A DNA stretch of 64,000 nucleotides from Pseudopyrenochaeta lycopersici. Taxonomy: Eukaryota > Ascomycota > Dothideomycetes > Pleosporales > Pseudopyrenochaetaceae. Of the stretch, positions 45,987 to 56,708 are shown piece by piece. Positions within the stretch are counted from its first letter, which is position 1. Every line of letters starts with the position of its first letter. Made by a program: the position numbers and the translations under genes. The notes under the pieces were generated by a model. The model ran no database searches. It was not told where the DNA came from and saw only the letters and a program-made list of their open reading frames with translations. The stretch spans positions 1,674,001 to 1,738,000 of the forward strand of contig NHZP01000005.1 of the NCBI GenBank assembly GCA_003313425.1, written 5' to 3'.

Positions 45987-46298
45987 ATGCCTCTGACTGC
46001 TTTGCCCGCCGAGATTCGCAATGAAATCTACAATATAGTGCTCTCAACATCGACTCCCCTGGTTTTTTGGGTGGACCCTGCCGGAATCTTGCGCATCTGC
46101 AAACAACATACGCGTGCACGCGCAAAAATAACATATCAATTCTCATCATATGGAGGTGGGAGCGAAGTGGACTTCAATCAGTTGAAGTACGTTAGCCGCA
46201 TGCTCTACAGAGAGACTCGAGGCTTAGAACGTCGCTACAACAAAATTTCTGCAGCGTTCTTACGTGGCCCAGCGTCAAGGGTTTCAAGGGGACGGTAA
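45987..46298 (+). CDS. 2EXR/F-box-like small protein, possibly first exon
   Basis: Begins MPLTALPAEIRNEIYNIVLS; LPAEIRNEIY is the conserved start of a large fungal family of short F-box-like (2EXR-type) proteins that usually have 200-350 residues. Later RICKQHTRARAKITY and FNQLKYVSRMLYRETRGLE also fit that family, where the second block reads L..VCRQLY.ET.GLE. At 103 residues it is short; the stop overlaps a possible donor GGTAAGC at 46295, so an unplaced further exon or a 3' truncation is likely. Function is unknown; such proteins may recruit targets to ubiquitin ligases. Confidence 0.6.
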   Translation: MPLTALPAEIRNEIYNIVLSTSTPLVFWVDPAGILRICKQHTRARAKITYQFSSYGGGSEVDFNQLKYVSRMLYRETRGLERRYNKISAAFLRGPASRVSRGR

Positions 46299-46467
46299 GC
46301 AGTATGCCGGTGCCATGGACCATTTCCAGCATGCCTTAAGACCCTGATCTCAACGCAAAGTACTGTATTCATCTCAAATTAGTGTATAATGTTAGGCCAC
46401 TTGAAATTGCGTTTAAATTATATAGTCTACCGAGGATATATGGACGTTTATCTTCCTCAGTCGAGCG

Positions 46468-47433
46468 TTACGCTGTACAATTATAGCTGACATAACGCCT
46501 AAGACAAGTTGACAAGGGTGGGTCCACAACCATATGAGCTGCACTACATGGCTCAATTCCACATCTCATCCAATGCGAAAAGAACTCGTTGGCCAACCAC
46601 ACTTCGAATGTTATGCCTACAAGCCTAGCAGGAGGTCGACGCTTTCCCGGTCCTATATTAGAATGCAGAGGCCGGCTGGTCACACAGTGCGAGCCAGACT
46701 CCATGTATAGAGACCACATGCACGCCTGGCGGCCGCTACGGTGCTCATGGCAGAAGTCTATCATGTAGCCATCGCCTCCGTTCTCTACGTAGTCAGCTGC
46801 TTTCTTTGCATGGCTCTGTTGAGGCAGCCAAAAGCTGTATGGAAGCCTCTGCATCAGACGTGCATCAGACATGAATTTGATGAAGCTTCCCGGCACGGCG
46901 AGACCGAGCCGGCCAGTATCGCGATAGATAGACTTTCGGTCTTCTGAAGTGAGAGTGCTGTAGTAAGCGTCGTTGCTGTGGTCTGTGCGATCCTCGCTGC
47001 TCACCGGAGGCAGCCAATCAAGCGTTTCATTGAGATGCAGGAATGCAATGGCATGCTCGTGTCTCATTTTTCTAAGCATCAGCGGCCTATTGGCAAGTCG
47101 CCAGTACAGCAGTTCGTGCGTCCAGCCCGCCTCCCACATTTCGTCTCCAACCACAATGACAATGTCTTGGGCCTCTCCGAAGATTTTCTCAAAGCGATGC
47201 CTGCGCATCGAAATCTGCGTAATAGGCTGGAGGATCTTCGCGCATGGCTGCCCGACCACACAGCGTAGTCGTTTATTCCATCGCACCGCATCGAAGAGTT
47301 TCGAGACGTCTGTGATATGCAAAAGATCGAGAATATCGAACACTAACTCTGCAGGAAGATCATCGCGCATGCTGGCCAAACCTGCGGCCCCGAAACGGTT
47401 AAGGCTGAACAGAGGTCGATTGTACGACTTCAA
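46468..47433 (-). CDS. F-box-like protein, 321 residues
   Basis: Uninterrupted frame. Residues about 24-60, DDLPAELVFDILDLLHITDV followed by LFDAVRWNKRLRCVV, form an F-box-like helix bundle (LP.EL...IL..L...D...L). The rest holds no known domain; it is rich in W, H and R (WLPPVSSEDRTDHSND; RLPYSFWLPQQSHAKKAAD). Met1 or Met22 (MRDDLPAEL) may be the start; Met22 puts the F-box at the N-terminus as is usual. It would act as a substrate adaptor in an SCF complex if the F-box is functional. It is the largest intact host-like frame in the window. Open frames on the other strand are shadows. Confidence 0.72.
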   Translation of the reverse strand: MKSYNRPLFSLNRFGAAGLASMRDDLPAELVFDILDLLHITDVSKLFDAVRWNKRLRCVVGQPCAKILQPITQISMRRHRFEKIFGEAQDIVIVVGDEMWEAGWTHELLYWRLANRPLMLRKMRHEHAIAFLHLNETLDWLPPVSSEDRTDHSNDAYYSTLTSEDRKSIYRDTGRLGLAVPGSFIKFMSDARLMQRLPYSFWLPQQSHAKKAADYVENGGDGYMIDFCHEHRSGRQACMWSLYMESGSHCVTSRPLHSNIGPGKRRPPARLVGITFEVWLANEFFSHWMRCGIEPCSAAHMVVDPPLSTCLRRYVSYNCTA

Positions 47434-48769
47434 ATCAACACTTTATGTAGTGCGGCAGAGGCCAAGCAGGCCTCCCAGCTGACCGAAAGTACCAGTCAGC
47501 TATACTGCTTTTCCCACCAACACCGCGCCATTGATTCCAATCTTAGACGCATCTGGTCTAACCGACTCAAATGGATTCCGTTTGTGGGCAACTGAATGCA
47601 AGAGTACTTGGCCTGTACTTGAGTAGTTAAGTAAGGTCACTAACTGCGACCCGAGACACAGGATAGCGAGACGCTCTAACACTGAGAACAAAAAACGACG
47701 CTCTGTCGCAAGGGCCTCGACCTGAAAACATCATAGTCGGTTCTGTAACCTTTTCTTGTTCAGACACGATCTTGTGACCGAAATCCTGTCTTGTTCACGC
47801 TGTCGATCATTTTGTTGACGCTCTTCTAGCCTTACTTATCTTTCTAACCCTGCGTCCAAGTCCCTAAGTGAATAAATTGACATTACGGAACGCAGAAAAG
47901 GACTTGTTTTCGTAAAGGTTGTATTCTCTTTTCCAGAGCATAGTCGATCTGTGTAGTTGAGTCAGCCCAGACGTCTTCAAATAAATGCATGGATCTCCTC
48001 TATGGGCGGTCGCGAAGGCCACAACCAAGAGCTTCTCCAATGCACGCAGCACACGTTCTAGCCTTCTTTCATTTACGGCCTTCAAAAGTAGGACCTCAAT
48101 CATATTCTAGTGAATGCTCTGTGCCGTTACGGTAGCTATGCTCTCCGTGGTTTTAGCACGATGTAACGGGCTAGGCCTATGTCCGAGGCTGCGCCATCGT
48201 GCACAGATATACGGCTCGTGCGGGTGGCTCGCGCTCGTGAACTTTATAACCTCGCGCGGCACTTAATCCTCCCCTTTTTCTTCCCATCTTGGTTGTAGAT
48301 AGCATCTGGACTAGATAGCTGGAATCCAGTTACTAGAGACCGCTCACACACGAGTTGTATGAATAGTTAGAGTTCAGCGTACTTAACATATAGCCACCAG
48401 AACACATCACGTCAACCTTGATCAACGAGAGAAGCTTTAAATAGTAGCCTTAAATCTTGTGCACTGTCATAACTAACTAGATACTTTGACATCTGTTACT
48501 GCTAATAATTTGCAGATCACGAGCCTCCTCTTCGCATACGTATGACACATCTGAGTTTAAATTATTGGCATACGCATGGAATCGTGAGTCCCATCTGTCG
48601 GCTGCTATGTTGATCGTAAATTAGCGTGGCCTTGATAACATGTCATGGAACAGCATACCCTTCAAAGCTTGTGACCTGAAATCGCAGATTGTGCATAAGC
48701 ATGCAAACGCTGACGAATACTTAATCGAGGGAGATGGAATTCCAACTCGCGGTAACTAGCATTGATTCC
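47434..48769. other. Intergenic, no gene supported
   Basis: Normal composition. A 79-codon minus frame at 47864-48103 has no known motif. The segment 48120-48300 is rich in short CT runs, as in promoters, but no gene start follows on either side. Confidence 0.45.
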
Positions 48770-49880
48770 TCAGAAACCTTCAAACGAAAGAATGTTCTTG
48801 ACTTCCGCAGTCGATAGGCTGACATCTCCTCTGCTCCAATGATGCCACTCACGCTCGTCTCTATCCAGAAACATGTGGACATTGCTGTAACAGACTCGCA
48901 CACTACGCACAATTGGTTTGTGTATCGTCTCAGACGTTTTGCGGCGAGTAGTCATTCGAGGTGTGTGAGGGTTCGATGGAGAGGGCGGCGTGTTATCAAT
49001 TATCTGTTCTATATCCTTGGTCGTGTATACTGTCCAGGCCTCCGTCGTCCCTGGAATAGCTACATGGGTACTCCAGTGCCCTAATCTAGAGATTTGAAAC
49101 TGGCGCTCGATGCATGCGTGTATGAATTAGCCCTTATTCAACTCGTCGGGGAATACCGCCTCGACAGCCGTTATCGAGCAGTCCCATATTAGAGATGAAA
49201 TATGGTGATCCTTAGAAGGCGTGCTTGGCGATTCACTTGCCATTTTGCATTGCAGCCACGAGTCGAGCGCAATCTAGGAGATATATTACCTTCATTAGTA
49301 TGCTACTGTGCGCTCCTCATCCTACGAATACGTTCCGAGCGTCGAAGAGTCCGCTGTAACCTCGTCTCGAGCCGCTGCTCCGTTGCTATTGGTATTACCT
49401 CGAGTCTACTCCGAATGTTAGCGCACCATGACAGATCCCAGGCCGGCTTACGGAAAATTCTGGTAGGCCTGGAACATCTGTTGATCGTTTGTCAGCAGGT
49501 CAGAATCTTCAACCAAAGCGATTTACCTTCCGAGGACACTTGAGTTCGAGCCATTTCGTCGTGTAGGTCACTCTGTCAGTGTTGTTCCAGATCGCCGTGG
49601 CGCATAGCCGGCTAGTAGAGGAGTCTTTGAATATGATCTCAATTCTAAGCTTGTCCTCCCAGCTCGTAAGCAGAGATCGCTTGAGGATCTTCTTCGCTTT
49701 ACACGCAGGAAGGCGTCCTTGCCTTTGGCGGGCCTTCGTGTCACTGAGAAAGCTTGGTGCTTTACTAAGTTTATTTATTACAATCTTTAAGGCTGCTCTA
49801 CGTCAGGCCTCGACTGGGAATAGATGTAGACGCAGACTCACCTGCGGTCGTGTGAATTGCCATTGCTGCGCCGTAGAGAA
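48770..49880 (-). pseudogene. Multi-exon gene of unknown function, probably degraded
   Basis: Minus-strand pieces: an exon at about 49527-49755 reading LLTSWEDKLRIEIIFKDSST, then ATAIWNNTDRVTYTTKWLEL; an intron 49478-49526 (donor GTAAAT, branch TGCTGAC, acceptor CAG); then a poorly coding middle with stops; and a C-terminal part 48770-49060 reading TTEAWTVYTTKDIEQIIDNT, then IVRSVRVCYSNVHMFLDRDE and WHHWSRGDVSLSTAEVKNIL, ending at 48770. I believe similar sequences occur as hypothetical proteins in other Dothideomycetes, but I know no function. Because the middle cannot be joined cleanly it is scored as probably broken. Confidence 0.45.
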
Positions 49881-49920
49881 ATGCCCCACGCGGACTCTAA
49901 TCAATGTCGCCGCCTTTTAA

Positions 49921-50364
49921 ACATTCACAGATGTAGCCAAGGCTTATATATGGCGATCCTGTTTGTCATAAAGAAGCCATAGCGGTCAGCACCGCTCCAT
50001 TCATCGCAGTGAAATTTTGCACGCAAAAACATGTAGGCGTTGGCCAAGTGTTGTCCTAAAGGCGCCTGAAGATGTTGTAAGTTAGACATACTAATAAGAG
50101 GCAACTGATAAGCGATAGAGCGCTTCCCAAGCCCAATATGCTTTTTGAGATCGTGACGATTGACCTGGTTCCATCCTGCCCTGAATGGTGTCGCGCTCCC
50201 TCTGCCTCAGTTGCCTCTTCGGCGTATTGTCACTTCTGTGACTTTGCGTGTCAGCAAACATATTAATTTTCAATGTGTCAGAGCGTACCTACCTATTTGA
50301 TGTCAATCCCACATGCTTCTCTTTAGCATCCTTTGACAGCGGCAGAGCTTCAGGTTTTGCCGAA
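49921..50364. other. Intergenic, upstream region of the cupredoxin-type gene
   Basis: No gene. An in-frame upstream ATG at 50248 would add 39 residues before the signal peptide and is not favoured. Confidence 0.5.
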
Positions 50365-51433
50365 ATGGATCAATTCAATGCGAAGAGGCTGATGCTTGCG
50401 GCTATAGTGCTCACGCTTCCTCCGGCGCATGCCACCAGCACGATGCAAGTGAGTACGAACGCAGCGACATCTTCAGCCTCAACTTCGTCGCTTGCAACGG
50501 CCTCAGCCACTGTAGTCTCGACATCCTCAGTCGCGTATATCAGTATGGCATCCAAGGTTCACTTGGTGAAAGCCGGTTCGGGCGGCTTCCACTTTGAGCC
50601 AGCTCAACTGGACAATGTATCCATTGGCGACGTTGTCACATTCGAGTTCTACCCTCCGGACCATTCAGTCGCTCGCGCAGAGTATGGGAGCGCATGCATG
50701 CCTTACGAGTACACTGGCAAGGGCAAAGCAGGGTTCTGGTCTGAAACACAATGGGTCGACACAGTAGGTGATGTACGCTATACACCAGGCTATTCAGATT
50801 GCCACAAGCTGATAGATCTCACTAGATCACCCATTGGAACCTGACTATCAACAGTACCGAGCCGATCTTTTACTATTGCGCAGCGCCAGACTCGTGCACA
50901 GGCAAGCTGATGATCGGCGCCATCAACCCCAACGGCACCCAAACACTTGACGCGCAGATTCGCGCTGCGCGGGCTGCAGATTTCCAAGTAGCTCCTGGCG
51001 AGGCTATTCCAAAAGAGATTTCGTCCTCATCTTCGTCGGAAACTACCTCCTCCACCTTATCAGCATCCCCTGCGCCGACTGATCGCATCGCATCAAAGCT
51101 TTCTGATGGAGCGATTGCAGGCATCGTCCTTGGCAGTGTATTCTTCCTCGTCCTTTGCGCAGGAGTACTTGTATATGTGAGACGAAGCATGCCTGTGGAG
51201 ACAATCAATAATCCCAGCAAGGCGGTCCGCACTACCCATCCTGAATATAGGTCCCCTACCGCCGATATGCAATCGCCTTAGAGTCCATACTCGAGCTACG
51301 AAATCACCGTGCCCCTATTTCCTCCACATGCGTAAGTCTCCCAAATCGGCAGTAGTTCACATCGGTATGACTTATTCTGCACAGAAATGCCGTCGCAGAG
51401 CTTCCTGTCAACTCGAAATTATTGACCTCATAA
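50365..51433 (+). CDS. Membrane-anchored Ser/Thr-rich cupredoxin-like protein; in-frame TAG at 51279
   Basis: Exons 50365-50772 and 50826-51281 (intron donor GTACGC, acceptor CTAG) give 287 residues: signal peptide to about 22, Ser/Thr-rich linker (30-60), cupredoxin domain (about 63-190) with GGFHFEPAQLDNVSIGD, PDHSV, IFYYCAAPDSC and LMIGAINPNGT, Ser/Thr stalk, and a membrane helix at 231-254 (GAIAGIVLGSVFFLVLCAGV). This is the fungal extracellular serine-rich protein type. Of the usual copper ligands H100, C154 and M165 are present, but the second His (before C160) is Ser, so copper binding is doubtful. TAG at 51279-51281 is followed in frame by SPYSSYEITVPLFPPHA, a clean intron 51332-51384 (GTAAGT..CACAG) and NAVAELPVNSKLLTS-stop at 51433, so the stop probably truncates the original C-terminus. 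Confidence 0.8.
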
Positions 51434-51782
51434 GTGGGAGCCGAATGCGATGATGCCGAGATAATCAGATTGCGTTTGGTGTCGTGATGTTGCAGCAGGT
51501 TATAGTAATCAGGACCGTTGGTTAAATGATTTCGACAAGGGGTGTGTTAGACCCACTCTACGACATGCGCACAGAGCCATGTCTGACACATATTAAATCT
51601 ATAAGTTAAGCCTCTGATAGTACATAGCTCTAATCCTACTTATGCTAGTTTAACTAGATAGAAGGGTGTCGCTTTAGATTGGCGAAACTGCTGGGATTTA
51701 CGTCCCTGCCTTAAATTGACCTGATACACTAACTTATAATGATTGCTGTCTGTGCACTTAATTCTGAAATGAAAATCATGTA
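51434..51782. other. Intergenic, no gene seen
   Basis: Contains nothing recognisable; ends with the TA target duplication (51781-51782) of the next element. Confidence 0.5.
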
Positions 51783-54379
51783 CTCGGGCCCTTGCGGTCA
51801 CTGCGTGATTTTTCAGAGAAAAAGCCCGTGCAAAGGCACGGGCCTCCTAGCTCAACGATCATCCCTAGCTCAACGATCACGACAACGCGTTTGACGTGTT
51901 CATGTACCCCACCATACAAATTTACGTGTAAAAGTACCTCACTATGTCTAAAAACTACCGTGATTCTGTTGCCAAGATATCTAAAGCAGTGCAAATCCTC
52001 CGCTCGATGGATAACCCCAACATCGCCGCCTTCGCACGCGACCATAACTTACCCTACCAGAGGCTCAAACGCGCCTATCGAGGCGGCCAAAGCCGCTCTA
52101 CACGCCTATCTACGAATAAGCTTCTTACAGAAGAACAGGAAGCTACTTTAAAGCGTTTCCTTGACGCGATTAACAATATTGGCTTTGGTATTCATAAGAG
52201 TCTCATCAAACAACAAACCGATGCCTTGCTAGCAGCGTCTCATCAGGATATTGGCCCACCACGTAGATGTGGCGATCACTGGGCAGAGAGGTGGCTTCAA
52301 GCCAATCCACAGTACCAAAAGGTAAAGGCGAAGCCTCTTAAGATCCAGAGGAAGCTTGCTTAAGAGCCTGAAGTTATTAAAGCTTAGTTTGAGAAGCTGA
52401 AGGCCAAAATTAATGAATTGGGAGTTCAACCAGAGGATATCTACAATATGGATGAAACTGGATGCCAGATTGGTGTTGCAAAGGGGAGCTACGTGTACAC
52501 GCGACTGGGCAAAGAGGTACCTGTCTATACTATACTATATGGCAAAGTACCAATTCTAATAGGCTCTTAGATCTATATGCCCCACTCGAACAACCGTGAG
52601 CTCATATCGCTCGTAGAGTGTGTGAACGCGAATAGCGACGTACTAGATCCAATAATTATTATCAAATCGAGTACAATCCTTGAAAAATGGATAGATAATC
52701 TACCAGATCAGTACCTTATTGGCATATCAGATTCAGGATACTCCAACGATGAACTTAGCTTTGAGTAGATTAAGCACTTTAACCTACAGTCTCGGCGGAA
52801 GTTGCGTGGCGTATGGAGAGTTCTCCTACTTGACGGATATGGATCTCATTATACGCGTGAATTTATCCAGTATGCATGGGAGAATCAAATACTCTTATTT
52901 ACTCTTCCTCCGCATACGACGCATTTCCTACAGGTACTAGATGTTGGCTGCTTTCAGTCACTAAAATGGTATTACAGTAGGATGCTCCACTGGGCCTTAA
53001 GGACGGGCGCCAAGGAAATAAAGAAGGAGGACTTCTTAGCAACTATCTACTAAATTCGGCGAGAGACCTTTCGCCGGAAGACAATCCTAAGCGGTTGGAG
53101 AGCAACTGGCATCTATCCCTTTCAACTAGAGGTTGTTTTGAAGAAGCTTCGCGACTGGGAGACTACATCTAGCCTACTAAAACGTGTTCGACCAGTGGAA
53201 TTTGAGGATCCTGAAGTCACGCGTCCTTAAACACCTACATTTAACTCATCAGATCTAGATAAGGATAGTGTTTCATCGAATAGCTTAAGAGATCGGGAAC
53301 TCCGTTGGAGCTACAAGGAGACTAGGAACAAGCTCTACAAGCTAAAATGGAGAGAGAGTTGCCCTAAATCAGCTCAAATACCCGTGCTTAAGCCTGGAAC
53401 TAAAACCTGGTCAATGCCAAACGATCTACCGACTCTTGAGGCTCAGATGAAAATGATCCGAGGCGTCATCAAGGATACGCTGCCACCATCTCAAGCTATT
53501 GATATTGAGAAGACGCTTATCACTGCTACTGCGTGGGCTGCTACGGCGGAGAGCTTCAGACGTCAACTTGGGCATACGAAGGCGGCCGAGATTGCTCGTG
53601 AGGAGCGACGGAGGCGTACAAGGCGCAAGCTTACGTTTAAAGGAGGTGTTGTTTACGCTTCAGATGCTCGAGCAATAGTGAAGAAGCGTAAGGAAGATGA
53701 GATTACAAGGCAGGAGAAGGACCTTCAAATACGGAAGGATCGCGAGGCGAGAGTACTTTGTAATAAGTACAAAAGGCTTCTGCTATCAATCCGTGCCGCT
53801 GCCTCAAGGATCCGGAAGAGACATCTCGCTAGAACGCCAATCTTCGTTACGGAAGGACTTGGTCTACTTAATCCTGACGATTGTCAAGCTGCCGCAGCAG
53901 TTTGTATGGAGAAGCTGACTAAACGGGGGCCGTTCAGACCACGCTCTGACCTATCTGAGGATATGCTTACTACGGCAGTGCAACAAGGGCTTGTTACGCG
54001 TAGTATCAACGATCCTTATAACTCAAAGGTTACAGCTGCTATTAAGGCAAAAGAATGGGAAGAATACTACAGGAACGCTAACAATCGAGCCCTTGATCAG
54101 CTAGATACACAGGCTACGGTTGTTGAAAGCGAGCTCGATGATATAAGTAACGACAGCGAGGTTGACTTTGGAATTGAAAGTAGCGATGCAGGAGACTCTA
54201 GTTGACATATTATATCAATTTGCGCGACATTAATACTTTATTTCCTATATAAATTTGTATGAGAGTTGAAGCACCTGCGTCGTGATCGTTGAGCTAGGGA
54301 TGATCGTTGAGCTAGGAGGCCCGTGCCTTTGCACGGGCTTTTTCTCTGAAAAATCACGCAGTGACCGCAAGGGCCCGAG
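51783..54379 (+). mobile_element. pogo-type transposon with about 100-bp TIRs (third family)
   Basis: TIRs 51783-51884 and 54278-54379 are perfect inverted copies beginning CTCGGGCCCTTGCGGTCACT. TA lies at 51781-51782 and 54380-54381. Each TIR contains a hairpin (GCCCGTGC-AAAG-GCACGGGC) and a doubled CTAGCTCAACGATCA. Length 2597 bp. Confidence 0.96.
51944..54205 (+). pseudogene. pogo-family transposase, 753 codons with several stops
   Basis: One frame from ATG 51944 (MSKNYRDSVAKISKAVQILR) to TGA 54203. N-terminal HTH and CENP-B-type region (FARDHNLPYQRLKRAYRGGQ; then HWAERWLQANPQYQ), catalytic blocks YNMDETGCQIG near 52450, LLLDGYGSHYT near 52820 and FLQVLDVGCFQSLK near 52926, then a long basic, coiled C-terminal extension of roughly 250 residues (REERRRRTRRKLTFKGGVVY and beyond) ending in an acidic tail. 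Stops occur at about 52361, 52385, 52568, 52766, 53051 and 53228, mostly TAG/TAA at Gln/Trp codons. The final 273 codons from 53384 are fully open. Longer than the 530-560 residues usual for Fot1 relatives. Confidence 0.92.
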
Positions 54380-54381
54380 TA

Positions 54382-54821
54382 AATATATCTTTGTTCAAAC
54401 TTTGCGATCAGCCTCTCCCTCCATGTAGCTTGTAAGAGCTGACTGTGAATGTGCCACGAACGGGGAGGTTTTTCCCAACCATGCAACCTCTTGCTGTTCG
54501 GATCGTGGCGCTATTTGCATCGTAACGAAAGAGTCCGAACCGGAACTGTCTGGCTGCTTTGATTTAGCAGAAAGATGCCAAGACTATCTGATGACCTACT
54601 GTCGAGACGCTGGTCACAGAGCTCCAGAAGGAAAAGGCGGTGATGCTTAGCTCATTCATTGATTCGATTGCTTTGCTGGTGGAGGGTGCACAAGGTAGGG
54701 TGGTAAGGGGCAAAAGAGAGAAGTGAGAGTAAGAGAGGACGATAAGGGGTGCCTGACAGCCTTCGGTCATCGAGCGGCCCGATGCATACGGGAAAGGCTC
54801 GGCTATTGGCCCTACCGTATA
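54382..54821. other. Spacer between two pogo elements
   Basis: Normal composition, no gene supported. An 88-codon minus frame at 54564-54830 overlaps the next TIR and lacks motifs. The last two bases (54820-54821) are the TA duplication of the next element. Confidence 0.45.
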
Positions 54822-56706
54822 CTCGCCCACCGCGCCAAGTTACTGCGTAACTTGGCCCTGTACAGTTCAACGCAAATCACCAGTTCAAATATTTTACAAG
54901 CGATCGTAAAATCAATTATAATCAACACAGTACAATAGCTTCAATTTACTGTCTCATTCAGAATGATACAGTAACAAATTCTAAATCGTTCTATGTACAT
55001 GATGAGGCTCCTGTCGCCGGTGTTGCTGCTCGTTGATTCTTTGCCTTTCGTACAGCAGCTCGGGCAGCCCTTTGGGCATCCTCCTTGACGCGTTTATCAA
55101 TAGCTTCACGAGCTGATTTTGCTGTGAGTACGCCTCCCTTTTGTACTTGACGGCGACTTGAAGATTGACGCTCCTTGCGTGCCCGTGCTGCAGCTGTAAG
55201 TGACTCGAGCTCCTGCACGATTAGTTCGTGTGAGTCGGTTAATGCCGCTGAAGCCTTTAGCAAGCGTAAAAGACGTGTATTTGACGCTCTATCTTCGTTA
55301 ATTTTCATCCTCGTACTATTAATAAATCGCTTTAAGGTCCGGTGGGTTGGCGGAGTAGGAGTTAAGTGCGGAGAGGATAAAATAGGTGGCGTTATAGGCC
55401 TTTCATCGCGGATCTTCTGGAGCACCTTTTCTGGATCCCATGGGTAAATCCCAGCTTGTGCCCATCCAGATTTAATGGTAGACTGTTTAAAGGCTTGTTG
55501 ACGGATAGCCTCAATTGCGTGAAGAAATTCAATCTTATTAAACTCTGTACAGCCCTGGCGAGTAGCGGCTTCAACAGTGCCCTTGTGATAGTGTTTATAT
55601 AGCTGAAAGACGCCTACATCTAATGGCTGTAGATTATGCGACGTATGCGGGGGCAAAGAGAAACACACGATCTTATGCTCGTCGGCGTAATCGAGAAACT
55701 CCTTAGTACAATGGGAGCCGAATCCGTCAAATATAAGCAGTCTCCATGCGCCTTGCCGGCTCCTAGCTGACCACTTATTGAAGTGCTTTAGCCAATCAAT
55801 CGATAGGGTATCGTTTGAGTAACCAGTCTCCGAGAGACCGACGGTGTAATCATCTGGGAGATCCGTATTTCTATACCACTTTTCTAGGTATACTGCGCCT
55901 GTAAGGATCAGGAAGGGCGGGATCGCGATGCCGGCGGCGTTAACAGCTTCAATCGCAGTACTATAATCACGACACGTCGCATTAGGTGACTGTACAGCCC
56001 TGCCGAAATCCATCGTAACTATCCACTGGCTGCCTCCTACGCCGATTCTAAAGCCAGTTTCATCCATATTCCAGCAATCATCCTTTGTAATACCGTACTC
56101 GGCCAGCGTACGCGAAAGATCGTGGAAGTGCTGCCAATACACATCGTCAGTATTAGCAGCAATACGGTTAATCTCTTGAGGTTTTTGCCTAACGCGTTTA
56201 CAATCAGGATTACGCTCCAGCCAGCGTGCGATTAGGTTTCTTCCGACAGGTTCAGCGCGTCCACTAGGATCGTTAAGATCGAGTACGGTTTGAAAAGCGG
56301 CGGTAAGTTGAGGGAGGAGGGCAGGCATCCGAAGCCTATCGCAACGCGTAATATACTGCTTTATACTAAGCTCCATTGCTGGTGTAAGTCTCTGGTTTGG
56401 GCCGGGGCGTTGCATCTTATTTTTACGTCCTTGAATGCGAGCGTACAGGCGGGGGTATGGGACGCGGAATCGGCGGGCTAGATCAGTAATGCGACCATCA
56501 AATCCATCAGTATAAACGCGGAGGGCATCAGAAATACGATCTTCAACTTGCTGATAAGTTCCTAGGATTGTATACATCGTGTTGCTGTTGAAAATACGCG
56601 TAAAAGTTATGTGGTGGGGTGGGTTGTAAAATATTTGTGTTGAACTGGTGATTTGCGTTGAACTGTACTGGGCCAAGTTACGCAGTAACTTGGCGCGGTG
56701 GGCGAG
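54822..56706 (-). mobile_element. pogo-type transposon, apparently intact (fourth family)
   Basis: TIRs of about 66 bp start CTCGCCCACCGCGCCAAGTT at both ends, with one mismatch, and extend to about 80 bp allowing a 5-base indel. TA at 54820-54821 and 56707-56708. Inside each TIR AAGTTACTGCGTAACTT is a perfect-arm palindrome. Length 1885 bp. No RIP-type damage is evident. Confidence 0.97.
54991..56577 (-). CDS. pogo-family transposase, intact (528 residues)
   Basis: Uninterrupted frame ending at 54991. The start at 56577 (MYTILGTYQQVEDRISDAL) is chosen because the upstream ATG at 56676 lies inside the TIR; it would add 33 residues. Domains: N-terminal HTH (residues 20-50, DLARRFRVPYPRLYARIQ), a CENP-B/Tc5-like DNA-binding half (LIARWLERNPDCKRV), and a DDE core with D172 (CWNMDETGF), D284 (LLIFDGFGSHCT) and D320 (LQPLDVGVF), 35 residues between the last two, so DD35D. 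A basic C-terminus (RSSSRRQVQKGGVLTAKSA) follows the core. It would excise and insert the element at TA. All catalytic residues are present. Confidence 0.96.
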   Translation of the reverse strand: MYTILGTYQQVEDRISDALRVYTDGFDGRITDLARRFRVPYPRLYARIQGRKNKMQRPGPNQRLTPAMELSIKQYITRCDRLRMPALLPQLTAAFQTVLDLNDPSGRAEPVGRNLIARWLERNPDCKRVRQKPQEINRIAANTDDVYWQHFHDLSRTLAEYGITKDDCWNMDETGFRIGVGGSQWIVTMDFGRAVQSPNATCRDYSTAIEAVNAAGIAIPPFLILTGAVYLEKWYRNTDLPDDYTVGLSETGYSNDTLSIDWLKHFNKWSARSRQGAWRLLIFDGFGSHCTKEFLDYADEHKIVCFSLPPHTSHNLQPLDVGVFQLYKHYHKGTVEAATRQGCTEFNKIEFLHAIEAIRQQAFKQSTIKSGWAQAGIYPWDPEKVLQKIRDERPITPPILSSPHLTPTPPTHRTLKRFINSTRMKINEDRASNTRLLRLLKASAALTDSHELIVQELESLTAAARARKERQSSSRRQVQKGGVLTAKSAREAIDKRVKEDAQRAARAAVRKAKNQRAATPATGASSCT

Positions 56707-56708
56707 TA

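Noticed and set aside
46973..47482. 169-codon plus-strand frame
   Set aside because: It is antisense to the F-box-like gene at 46468-47433 and has no domain of its own.
49202..49920. Two 113-codon plus-strand frames
   Set aside because: They are antisense to the recognisable exon on the minus strand (49527-49755) and its intron signals; no motif.
54564..54870. 88- and 72-codon minus-strand frames between the pogo elements
   Set aside because: They overlap each other and run into the TIR of the intact element; no motif.
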